A DNA stretch of 64,000 nucleotides from positions 29,056-93,055 of the forward strand of contig JAFWPB010000015.1 of NCBI GenBank assembly GCA_017545245.1. The letters are read 5' to 3'. The notes below the pieces were generated by a model. That model was not told the origin of the DNA. It searched no databases and saw only the letters and a program-made list of their open reading frames with translations. A program made the position numbers and the translations under genes. Source of the DNA: Clostridiales bacterium (lineage in GTDB: Bacteria > Bacillota > Clostridia > Saccharofermentanales > Saccharofermentanaceae). This document shows, piece by piece, positions 18,978-26,204 of the stretch (position 1 is the first letter of the stretch; the number at the start of each line of letters is the position of its first letter).

Positions 18978-20183
18978 TCACTCGTGAGTCATGCGCCAGT
19001 CGATACAACGCTGGAGATAGTCGATATACTCCGGATTCTTGCACATACCCTTGCCAGGTGTATCGGAGATTTTGGCCACATCCTGGCCGTTGCACATCGT
19101 GGTCTTCATGACGATGTTAAGAGGTGGAACGCATGTATCGTTGGCAATATATGTTCCGATTCCAAAAGCAACTTTCACGCGGCCTTTGAAATGCTGATAA
19201 AGTGCATTGGCTTTTTCGAAATTCAGGCTGTCCGAGAAAAGCAGCGTCTTCTGCGTCGGATCCAGGCCGAGGCTCTCATAATGGGCGATCATCTTCTCTC
19301 CCCACTCGACCGGATCACCGGAGTCGTGACGGACACCCGAGAACAATGTGGAATATGTAAGCTGGAAATCCTTGAGAAAGCAATCCGTAGTGATGGCATC
19401 CGTCAGCGCAGTACCATTCAGGACGCCATACTCCTTAACCCACGCATCCAATGCATACCAGTTTGAATAAGCCGGATTATGTTTGTGATTGCCCTGACCG
19501 ACGCACATGATCCATTCATGCGCCATCGTTCCGACAGGCAGCAGATTAAACTTCTTGGCGAGGTAAACGTTCGATGTACCGACGAATTTCCCGTGCGGAA
19601 GTTTCGCCTTGGCTAGTTCCTGAACTGCGAGTTCCTGCGCTTCTGCCGACAGTCTTCTGCGAAGGCCGAATTCACTGAAGGACGACAGGTCAAAGTGTCC
19701 GGATTCAAGCCAGCCGACCTTCTCTTTCAGTTTCTCTTTGAAACTCTCTATCAGCTTCGCATAGTCGTAGTTCATACGGAAGAAAACTTCATTCACGATG
19801 GCAAGCGTCGGGATCTCATACATGGAAGTATTGAGCCATGTTCCACGCGTCTCGATCGCCAGTCCGCACTCTGCATCAGTCGTGATCTCGAAATCCTCAT
19901 AACGCGGGCGCCAGAGCCGCAGAAAATCGATATACGAACCCTTGATCCAGCGGATATTATCGAGGTACTGAAGTTCTTCTTCTGTAAAGCGCAGTTCGCA
20001 ATACGCTAGGATCTGATCCTTGATCTCCTGCACCATCTCAGCAGTGAACTTCACATCCGTGTTTCTGCAGCGGAATGTCCACGTGGTCTTATACGCCGGG
20101 AACTGGTGATAGATCGCCTGTCCCATGCTGAATTTGTACATATCGGTTTCCAGTAAACTCGTAATGATCGGTTGAAGTTTCAT
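18978..20183 (-). CDS. pncB: Nicotinate phosphoribosyltransferase
   Basis: 401 residues, full length for the family. The enzyme joins nicotinate to PRPP (driven by ATP) to give nicotinate mononucleotide in the Preiss-Handler route to NAD. Diagnostic segments: the N-terminal TSLLETDMYKFSMGQ, the conserved GTSNVYLAKK, and the phosphoribosyl-binding region GVRHDSGDPVEWGEK. GGGAG lies 6 bp before the ATG. It follows the nicotinamidase gene by 76 bp on the same strand, so the two form a salvage unit that turns nicotinamide into nicotinate mononucleotide. Confidence 0.95.
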   Translation of the reverse strand: MKLQPIITSLLETDMYKFSMGQAIYHQFPAYKTTWTFRCRNTDVKFTAEMVQEIKDQILAYCELRFTEEELQYLDNIRWIKGSYIDFLRLWRPRYEDFEITTDAECGLAIETRGTWLNTSMYEIPTLAIVNEVFFRMNYDYAKLIESFKEKLKEKVGWLESGHFDLSSFSEFGLRRRLSAEAQELAVQELAKAKLPHGKFVGTSNVYLAKKFNLLPVGTMAHEWIMCVGQGNHKHNPAYSNWYALDAWVKEYGVLNGTALTDAITTDCFLKDFQLTYSTLFSGVRHDSGDPVEWGEKMIAHYESLGLDPTQKTLLFSDSLNFEKANALYQHFKGRVKVAFGIGTYIANDTCVPPLNIVMKTTMCNGQDVAKISDTPGKGMCKNPEYIDYLQRCIDWRMTHE

Positions 20184-20259
20184 GTTTGATCTCCCACAAT
20201 AGTTTGTTGCTGCTAACTAAAGTATCAGTGCAGTGTTTCCCCTGAAACAGAAGTCTGAT

Positions 20260-20805
20260 TTATCCACGCCAGGGTTCTTTTCCCTCGTGAACGATATCGA
20301 TCTGACAGGAACGCATCGTTGCCAGTGCCGCGTCGTGCGCCGCCGGAGTCACGCCTGCACAGCATGCCGCATCCACGGAGATATTCACCTCCGGATACAG
20401 TGCTTTTACTGAAAGAGCATTCGAGACAACACAGATGTCCGTGCAAAGACCGACAAACTCAAACTCTGTTGGATCCATGCCCTTCAACACCTTGGGCCAT
20501 TTGTCATATCCAAAAGAACCTTTGTCGATGATCACAGCGTTTTCGCCTGCGGCATCGGTCAGTACCTTCGGGATCTCCCAGCCTGGCGTTCCTTTAATGC
20601 AGTGCGGTACAGGCAGATACTTGCCCTCTCGCGTCTCCATGTAGTTTTTCTTATGTGTATCACGAGTAAAGATGATGTTACCGCCATCTTTCACGTACTT
20701 CTTGATCTTCGCCTTCACTTTGGAAACGATCTTCTCGGCTTCCTTGGTTCCCAGCGCGCCATCGATAAAATCCTTCTGCATATCTACCACGATCAACGTC
20801 TTCAT
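20260..20805 (-). CDS. pncA: Nicotinamidase (isochorismatase-like cysteine hydrolase)
   Basis: 181 residues of the cysteine-hydrolase superfamily. The N-terminal VVDMQKDF carries the catalytic aspartate, and GLCTDICVVSNAL carries the catalytic cysteine with the cis-peptide region before it. TRDTH and the GSFGYDKWP segment are also typical. It deaminates nicotinamide to nicotinate. The pairing with nicotinate phosphoribosyltransferase just downstream supports nicotinamidase over other isochorismatase-like functions. Start supported by GGAGG upstream. Confidence 0.88.
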   Translation of the reverse strand: MKTLIVVDMQKDFIDGALGTKEAEKIVSKVKAKIKKYVKDGGNIIFTRDTHKKNYMETREGKYLPVPHCIKGTPGWEIPKVLTDAAGENAVIIDKGSFGYDKWPKVLKGMDPTEFEFVGLCTDICVVSNALSVKALYPEVNISVDAACCAGVTPAAHDAALATMRSCQIDIVHEGKEPWRG

Positions 20806-20868
20806 GCGGCACCTCCATCTGTCTTCCCCGTGTTCTTGATTCTTTAGCGGGACACTCTTTACTTAACG

Positions 20869-20877
20869 ATTATAGCA
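20869..20877 (-). promoter_or_regulatory. Extended -10 element of pncA-pncB
   Basis: TGCTATAAT read leftward, about 65 bp before the pncA start. No clear -35 box, as is usual for extended -10 promoters. Confidence 0.45.
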
Positions 20878-20986
20878 CTTCGACTGTAGTGGCGCGAGGG
20901 ATGAAAAGGCTTTTCGCATATTTCCATTTCCGCCATAAAGCCCGTGCTATTTCAGCATTGCTGACAGAATAGATTTTTTGAAGTCA

Positions 20987-20995
20987 TGCTATAAT
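20987..20995 (+). promoter_or_regulatory. Extended -10 element of small zinc-ribbon gene
   Basis: TGCTATAAT at 20987-20995, 62 bp before the start at 21058. It is a mirror of the pncA element; together they form a divergent promoter region. Confidence 0.45.
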
Positions 20996-21057
20996 CGAAT
21001 CAGAAACACACAAATATCAAAATCATAAATGATACATAGATAACAGGAGATATAAAA

Positions 21058-21267
21058 ATGAGATGTCCAAAATGCAATTATGATGGTTGTCAGATCATCA
21101 CGGAAACACATACAAGCGGCAAAGATTATTCGGTCGGCAAGGGCTGCTGCGGCGCCTGGATCTTCGGCTGGGAAGGTTTGCTCTGCGGATTCTGCGGTGA
21201 AGGCAAAACAACGAAGACCACAAACTTCTGGATCTGCCCGAACTGCGGTAAGAAATTCAAGGCTTAA
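21058..21267 (+). CDS. Small cysteine-rich zinc-ribbon protein
   Basis: 69 residues with an N-terminal CPKC and a C-terminal CPNC pair (the zinc-ribbon ends), and between them a Cys/Gly-rich centre (KGCCGAWIFGWEGLLCGFCGEGK). Such proteins occur widely in Clostridia, often annotated as TM2- or zinc-ribbon-like, with no proven function. AGGAG lies upstream of the ATG. It ends 15 bp before the next gene and is probably co-transcribed with it. Confidence 0.6.
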   Translation: MRCPKCNYDGCQIITETHTSGKDYSVGKGCCGAWIFGWEGLLCGFCGEGKTTKTTNFWICPNCGKKFKA

Positions 21268-21282
21268 CAGATTTTACGCAAT

Positions 21283-21678
21283 ATGGAACACACAAAAGAC
21301 GCAAGCAACATGAATCATGACGAGATCAAAAAGCTCCAAAGATGGGCATTCTGGATGGAGTTCTGCGGCAAGCATGTCCGCTGCCATCAAAAGCCGGAAC
21401 GGAGTTTCTTCATCCGTGGTTATCAGTTCCCTCTCTGTGCCCGCTGCACAGGGATCAACCTCGGTCATATTCTTGCGCTTTTCATCAACCCTTTTATCAC
21501 TTTCCCGTTCTGGATCGGGCTTCTTCTCCTACCCATGATCCTTGATGGCACAGTACAGTATTTTACGAGTTACGAGTCCACCAATCCCCGACGCTTCATC
21601 ACCGGACTTCTGTTCGGATTTACTCTCGTCTCGCTGGTTTTCACAGGGATGCGTCTTCTTCTGGGATATTTCTTCTAA
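21283..21678 (+). CDS. DUF2085 membrane protein
   Basis: 131 residues. It has the DUF2085 core: a cysteine-rich front (FCGKHVRCHQKPERSFFIRGYQFPLCARCTG) followed by three hydrophobic segments (about 60-80, 85-100 and 105-130) with the conserved LDGTVQY. The cysteines and histidines near the membrane could bind metal. Function unknown in all members. The start is uncertain: ATG at 21283 or at 21310, neither with a strong ribosome site, which fits coupling to the gene 15 bp upstream. Confidence 0.7.
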   Translation: MEHTKDASNMNHDEIKKLQRWAFWMEFCGKHVRCHQKPERSFFIRGYQFPLCARCTGINLGHILALFINPFITFPFWIGLLLLPMILDGTVQYFTSYESTNPRRFITGLLFGFTLVSLVFTGMRLLLGYFF

Positions 21679-21749
21679 AAAAGTATCATTATGCACGCGC
21701 CCTTCCGAAAGCGTAAGTTTCTAATTCCAAAGCACTTGCCTTTCCCCTC

Positions 21750-21780
21750 TTGACTTTGTCCTTGGGACAAGGTTTACGCT
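21750..21780 (+). promoter_or_regulatory. MerR-type promoter/operator of the ABC exporter operon
   Basis: TTGACT (21750-21755) and TACGCT (21775-21780) are 19 bp apart, the long spacer typical of MerR-activated promoters. Inside it lies the dyad ACTTTGTCC (21753-21761), TTG, GGACAAGGT (21765-21773), close to known MerR sites. The MerR gene is at 24371-24865, at the far end of the operon. Confidence 0.8.
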
Positions 21781-21810
21781 TGAATTGAAAGCAAAGAGAG
21801 GAGAGCGGCC

Positions 21811-22728
21811 ATGCAGGTTCTAAAGAAGATTTTGAAAGAAAACCGGGGTTGGGTGTTTATTTCCCTGATCGTTTCTTTTATGGCGATCGGTGCACAGCTT
21901 TTCTATACGCATGTGATTGGGATCCTGGTAGACCGCATTGTCGATAACGAGGCAGTCCTGCCTTCTCTCGTTGTGCTTCTTTTTCTCCTGATCCTCGGGT
22001 TTGCATCTCTTAACTATCTCAACCACATGGTGGGAAACTATACTGCTGAAAAAGCTTCACACAGTCTTCGAATGGGATACATGCGATATCTAATACGAAA
22101 CGCTTCTTCTTCGAATCTGTCTACTGATAAAGCCATGTCCGTTATACAGGGAGAACTTGCTTCCACGACGGACTTTCTCAGTAATACTTTCTTTTTCAAC
22201 GTCAGCATGGTCGTTACCAGTATTGCGGTCCTGATCTTTCTTCTGATTGAAAATGTGATCCTTACAATTGCGATCCTGATCCCCACACTTCTGATCCTGA
22301 TCTATGTTTCTCTTTCCGGATCGAAGCTCGCGAAAATTGCCAAAGCCACACTCGCGGCCAAGAGCCGCATGAATAAAACTGCATTCGGCGTCGTACAGAA
22401 CCACCCTGTCATCTCGGTATATGGGGCAAGTGCTTTTGTCGAAGAAAAATTCGAAGAAGAACTCACGGTCTGGGGACAATACATGAAAAAAGATGACCGG
22501 CTTCACGCAGTTCTGAATTCAATATCAGGACTTCTTTCGCAGGTACCGCTTCTCTTCCTTTTCCTGATCGGCGGCTACATGGTCGTGTCCGGAAAGCTGA
22601 CTCTCGGAGAGCTGGTCGTGTTTTTGCATCTGCAATCCAGCGTGACCGGATTTCTCATGAACACACCGATTTTCATCGCACACTTCAGGACTTTCACATC
22701 GAACCTCTCGCGGATCGATGTAGTATAG
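21811..22728 (+). CDS. ABC transporter membrane subunit (first)
   Basis: 305 residues with about six membrane segments, matching the membrane half of type IV ABC exporters (ABC_membrane family), but with no ATP-binding domain. It ends after the sixth helix, where the nucleotide domain would normally follow. GAGGAG lies 8 bp before the ATG. It is first in a three-gene operon (membrane protein, ATPase, membrane protein) driven by a MerR-type promoter. Likely pairs with the third gene's product to form the pore. MerR control suggests export of a toxic compound or antibiotic that the regulator senses. Confidence 0.8.
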   Translation: MQVLKKILKENRGWVFISLIVSFMAIGAQLFYTHVIGILVDRIVDNEAVLPSLVVLLFLLILGFASLNYLNHMVGNYTAEKASHSLRMGYMRYLIRNASSSNLSTDKAMSVIQGELASTTDFLSNTFFFNVSMVVTSIAVLIFLLIENVILTIAILIPTLLILIYVSLSGSKLAKIAKATLAAKSRMNKTAFGVVQNHPVISVYGASAFVEEKFEEELTVWGQYMKKDDRLHAVLNSISGLLSQVPLLFLFLIGGYMVVSGKLTLGELVVFLHLQSSVTGFLMNTPIFIAHFRTFTSNLSRIDVV

Positions 22729-22756
22729 AAATCCACCTTCAAAGGAGGAAGATAGA

Positions 22757-23419
22757 ATGTGTAACAATGTTACAAATATCATAATTGCAGATCTTTCCAA
22801 GGTTTCCTATAGTTATGGGGAAAAGCAGATCTTTAGTGACATTTCGCTCTCGATCAGCCAGGGAGAACGCGTCGGTATCGTCGGAGAAAGCGGCTGCGGC
22901 AAGAGTACTCTTCTCAAGATCATGGCCGGGCTCCTGGCTCCCACTTCGGGAACCGCCACCATCTGCGGAGAGAAAACTCCTTCGGAAATCCGGAAGAAAG
23001 TCTCGGTTGTAATGCAGTCTTCGATGCTCCTGCCCATGACGATTTTCGAGAACATCACGATGGGACATGACTATGATGAGAAACATGTTCGGGAGATTCT
23101 TCAGAGGGCCAGTCTTATTGAGTGGATCGATTCACTTCCACAAGGGATGCACACATATCTTGGTGACCGTGCCGATGAGCTTTCCGGCGGTCAGGCGCAG
23201 CGTGTCGCCATTGCCCGTGCTATGTGCAAGGACGCGCCTCTCCTTCTTCTTGACGAGCCCACCGCTGCACTTGATCCCGCTACTGCTTCCTCTGTCATGG
23301 CTTCGCTGGATGCATTCACGGCATCGCCGATCACGATCGTGCACGTCACGCATCAGGTGGAATATCTGAAAGGCTATGACCGGATCCTCCATATGGAAGG
23401 AGGCCGACTCCATGTTTAA
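22757..23419 (+). CDS. ABC transporter ATP-binding protein
   Basis: 220 residues, a stand-alone nucleotide-binding domain. Walker A GESGCGKST, signature LSGGQAQR, Walker B LLLLDEPTAAL, and H-loop histidine in VHVTHQ are all intact. AGGAGG lies before the ATG. The first codons (MCNNVTN) come from a 15-bp perfect palindrome, TGTAACAATGTTACA (22760-22774), that recurs inside the P-type ATPase gene at 47409-47423. Two copies of this ATPase probably serve the two flanking membrane proteins. The end overlaps the next gene by 8 bp. Confidence 0.88.
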   Translation: MCNNVTNIIIADLSKVSYSYGEKQIFSDISLSISQGERVGIVGESGCGKSTLLKIMAGLLAPTSGTATICGEKTPSEIRKKVSVVMQSSMLLPMTIFENITMGHDYDEKHVREILQRASLIEWIDSLPQGMHTYLGDRADELSGGQAQRVAIARAMCKDAPLLLLDEPTAALDPATASSVMASLDAFTASPITIVHVTHQVEYLKGYDRILHMEGGRLHV

Positions 23420-24401
23420 GCGGCTTTACCACCTGCTTCGGGAACTTGGTGTACATCGGCTCTTCATCGGGTCGCTTCTGCTTCGCGCGCCTTTTGATTT
23501 TCTCAACACCGTACTTTCCGCCCAGCTCATCTCGCGGTTCATACGCGTCATGGAACTCGGACAAAGAAGCTCTCTTCTTCCAACATTCGCACTCTTTCTG
23601 GGGCTGACATGCCTTCTTTTCGCCTACAACATGACGATCTGGGCCACGATCTCCCTGAAGCTGAATATTCTTCTTCAAAAAAGGATCCGGAAAAAGATGC
23701 TGCACAACATCCTTGGTGCCGAATATGAAAATGTCCAGTGCTTTTCAAGCGGAGAATGGATCAACCGGCTGAACTATGACGCCGACCGCTTGTACTTTTA
23801 TATGCTGGGGCCGGTGAACTTCATGCACATGTTTATCGCCATGGTGAATATGATCCTTTCTTCGATCGTGCTGGCATTCCTGAATCTGCCACTTCTTGTT
23901 GTCTCGATCGTCATCACTGTACCTTTTACACTTCTCAGCTGTATCGTGGTCGTAAGAAAGGTCCCGGTCTTTAAGAAACGTGCACAGGAAAAGTTCGGTG
24001 AATACACCAACTGGGCCGAGCCGGTCATCCGTGCGCAGGATGCGATCGCGGTCTTTGGTGGTGAGGAACTGGTTTTGAAAAAAGTGGAAGAAACGAGCCT
24101 GGCCATGCTTTCGGAAAACATGAAAGCACATCGTGCCACCGCTCGTGCCGGTTTTCTGAATACGCTCTGCGGCGCCTCGGTCTATGTCATTTTGCTGGTT
24201 TTAGGCGGCGCCATGATGGGCGAAGCCGTTGAAAGCTTCGCTGCGCTTCTGAAGATCACGCAATACCGCGGTGGCGTCATGCGTGGTGTCATGACCGTGA
24301 ATAATTCGGTGAATAACATGAAGAAAAACCGTGCCGGAGCCGAGCGTGCGCTGGATGTACTGGAATCTTCTTACAGCCAGAGTACTTCGCTCAATATCTG
24401 A
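23412..24401 (+). CDS. ABC transporter membrane subunit (second)
   Basis: 329 residues from the ATG at 23412 (AAGGAGGC upstream; the ORF opens earlier without a ribosome site). About six membrane segments of the ABC exporter fold, again without an ATPase domain; it diverges from the first membrane subunit, so the exporter is a heterodimer. It overlaps the ATPase gene by 8 bp. Its last 31 bp overlap the 3' end of the opposite-strand MerR gene. Confidence 0.8.
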   Translation: MFKRLYHLLRELGVHRLFIGSLLLRAPFDFLNTVLSAQLISRFIRVMELGQRSSLLPTFALFLGLTCLLFAYNMTIWATISLKLNILLQKRIRKKMLHNILGAEYENVQCFSSGEWINRLNYDADRLYFYMLGPVNFMHMFIAMVNMILSSIVLAFLNLPLLVVSIVITVPFTLLSCIVVVRKVPVFKKRAQEKFGEYTNWAEPVIRAQDAIAVFGGEELVLKKVEETSLAMLSENMKAHRATARAGFLNTLCGASVYVILLVLGGAMMGEAVESFAALLKITQYRGGVMRGVMTVNNSVNNMKKNRAGAERALDVLESSYSQSTSLNI

Positions 24402-24865
24402 CGGACGTTATGCTGGTTGACGCGTACGAGTTTCGCCAGATGCCAGGCGCGATCTTCGTCGCTCATCTCATTAAAATCTTTTCCCTTCTTCTCTCCGAAG
24501 AGTGATTCGCCGATGGAGTCGAGTTCTTCGATCTGCCCCTGGGCTTTCCAGATCGCTTCCTGAAGTGCCGTATGTTTCTTCTCGAAAAGCTCTTTCATCT
24601 CTTCTTCTGTGGCTGCGCCGCTGAGGATCGTCTGGATCTCATTAAGGGAAAAGCCCATGTCCTGAAGTTCGATCAAGGCCTCCACGATCGTCAGCTGATC
24701 CGGGGAATAGTAGCGGTAGCCCGTCTCCGGGTCAACCTTGACCGGCTTGATGATGTCCTTCTGCTCGTAAAGGCGCAGTGCTTTTGGAGAAATACCGGCC
24801 AGATCCGCCAGCTCTCCGATCAGAAGAAGAGCGGTATCCTTGTTTTTGTTTTCTTTCTTCTCCAT
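24371..24865 (-). CDS. MerR-family transcriptional regulator of the ABC exporter
   Basis: 164 residues. The N-terminal winged helix (LLIGELADLAGISPKALRLYEQKDII, then GYRYYSPDQL) is typical of MerR proteins; a coiled-coil dimer helix follows (about 80-130) and a short C-terminal segment remains. The usual metal-binding cysteines are absent, so it more likely senses an organic effector. The start at 24865 follows AAAGGAG. A MerR operator with 19-bp spacing stands before the ABC operon that runs toward this gene. It lies 21 bp after the barstar gene and may be co-transcribed with it. Confidence 0.88.
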   Translation of the reverse strand: MEKKENKNKDTALLLIGELADLAGISPKALRLYEQKDIIKPVKVDPETGYRYYSPDQLTIVEALIELQDMGFSLNEIQTILSGAATEEEMKELFEKKHTALQEAIWKAQGQIEELDSIGESLFGEKKGKDFNEMSDEDRAWHLAKLVRVNQHNVRQILSEVLWL

Positions 24866-24886
24866 ATCAAGCACTCCTTTCGAAGA

Positions 24887-25156
24887 TTACTTCTTTTCAA
24901 TCAGCTGGAAACCGCATTCCTCAGAAAGATCACGGAAACAATCCAGGATCTTCTCGGCATACTCGCCAATATTCTCAGCCAGGATCGCAGTATTCACAAA
25001 GCAGATCGTGGTGTCCTTCGGAAGTTCTCCGAGACAGTCTGCAAGCGCATCCAGATTCGAACCGAACCAGTCCGGGAACTGCATGGCCGTCTTGATCACG
25101 CAGTACGCTTCCTCACGGGAAGTCATGTCTTTTCCATCTAAAAGAAATACGCTCAT
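24887..25156 (-). CDS. Barstar-family ribonuclease inhibitor
   Basis: 89 residues from the ATG at 25156 (GGGGAGG upstream). The fold signature of barstar is clear: YCVIKTAMQFPDWFGSNLDALADCLGEL, with the helix and acidic residues that plug the barnase active site, and the C-terminal GFQLIE strand. It acts in the cytosol as an antidote. The start follows the barnase stop directly, so the pair is translationally coupled. Confidence 0.9.
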   Translation of the reverse strand: MSVFLLDGKDMTSREEAYCVIKTAMQFPDWFGSNLDALADCLGELPKDTTICFVNTAILAENIGEYAEKILDCFRDLSEECGFQLIEKK

Positions 25157-25157
25157 G

Positions 25158-25850
25158 TTATACCTCCCCATACAGCAATGTGAATGTCTCGTAGTGGTCA
25201 TCGGTGTAGTAGATCAGGCCATCGTTGGAGAAGACAATACGCTTGGCGCCACGGGACTTCTTGCCCTTGGTGTCGATATCGCACTCGTAGTATGTTCTGC
25301 CCGATTTCTTCGGAAGCAGCCCCTCACGGTTACCGAACTTGTCGCCGCCAATGCTGCAGCCCGGGAAATAATCTTCCAGGGAGCCGCCTTCCCAGCCCTT
25401 ATTTCTAGCCTCATTCTTCGTCACGAAATTGGATGGCAGATGTCCGTACGTCTTGATGTAAAGCGCCACATCCTCTTTCGACGTGTAAGTACCATTTTCA
25501 TCGATCGCTGCCTCGGTCGCCTTTGTCTCTTTCTTCGTTGTTTCCGCTGTGGTTTCCGTGGTCGTCGCTTCTGTGGTCGCCTCGGTTGTAGCCTCGGTAG
25601 TTGCTTCTGTTGTGGCTTCCGTAGTGGCCTCAGTTGTGGTTTCTTTTGTTGTGGCCTCGGTAGTCGTTGCTTCCGTCGTCGTTTCTACTGTCGTAGCTTC
25701 AGTCGTAACCTTCGTCGCCGCGGCTGTCGTAGTCGCGGCTGAGCTTTCCAGAACGCTGACCGAGCAGCCACTGAAAAGTCCGACAAGTGTGATCGCACAG
25801 AGCAGCGCGAATATCTTCATCAGTTTTGTCTTACTCAAAATGTGTCTCAT
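25158..25850 (-). CDS. Lipoprotein barnase-family ribonuclease
   Basis: 230 residues. The N-terminus is a lipoprotein signal with lipobox LFSGC (Cys29). A Thr/Glu/Ala-rich linker of TTEATTEA repeats (about 38-112) follows. The C-terminal about 110 residues align along their length with barnase: LPSNFVTKNEARNKGW, CSIGGDKFGNREG, LPKKSGRTYYECDID, and the catalytic Glu (YECD), Arg (AKRIV) and His (DDHYETF) are present. So it is a guanyl-type RNase held on the outside of the cytoplasmic membrane or cell wall by lipid and spacer. GGAAGG lies 5 bp before the ATG. Only about 25 bp separate the start from a 40-bp palindromic unit, so its promoter must lie in the array. Confidence 0.9.
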   Translation of the reverse strand: MRHILSKTKLMKIFALLCAITLVGLFSGCSVSVLESSAATTTAAATKVTTEATTVETTTEATTTEATTKETTTEATTEATTEATTEATTEATTEATTTETTAETTKKETKATEAAIDENGTYTSKEDVALYIKTYGHLPSNFVTKNEARNKGWEGGSLEDYFPGCSIGGDKFGNREGLLPKKSGRTYYECDIDTKGKKSRGAKRIVFSNDGLIYYTDDHYETFTLLYGEV

Positions 25851-25876
25851 ATGATCCTTCCTCTTTGCCAGTGCTT

Positions 25877-26103
25877 TTACCGCAAAAAAGCCATTCTTCT
25901 GTTTATTTGGCGGTAATGAAAAAGCCGTTACCGTAAAAAGGTGCTTTTCCCTCAGATTTGGCGGTAATTTTCGTCATTTTCGAAGCGATTTTTTTGACAT
26001 TTACCGCATCAAAAGCACTTTTTCCTTGTTTTTGCGGTAATCACCCAAGAAATACCGTTGATTTTACCGTAAAAAACCGATTTTTCAAGCATTTTGGCGG
26101 TAA
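25877..26103. repeat. Array of four 40-bp inverted-repeat units (locus C)
   Basis: Units at 25877-25916, 25928-25967, 26001-26040 and 26064-26103 begin with TTACCG(C/T)A and end with (G/T)GCGGTAA; every unit is exactly 40 bp. Gaps are 11, 33 and 23 bp. Two exact copies of the 9-mer AGTGCTTTT or its complement lie at 25870-25878 and 26011-26019, and a one-mismatch copy at 25941. The array fills most of the 354-bp gap between the barnase start and the aspS stop; 26104-26204 shows nothing else. Confidence 0.85.
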
Positions 26104-26204
26104 TGCCCAAACTGTCGTGGTGTCGCCGCCTTCTCCCCCCAAAGCACTGACGCCGCGCCGGAGTACCTTTTCTCTCCTTCGCGGCATCAATGATTGTTCA
26201 TCTA

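Noticed and set aside
20680..20700. Further 40-bp unit at TTACCGCC in pncA
   Set aside because: Only one arm is present, inside a coding region, with no GGCGGTAA at 24 bp distance.
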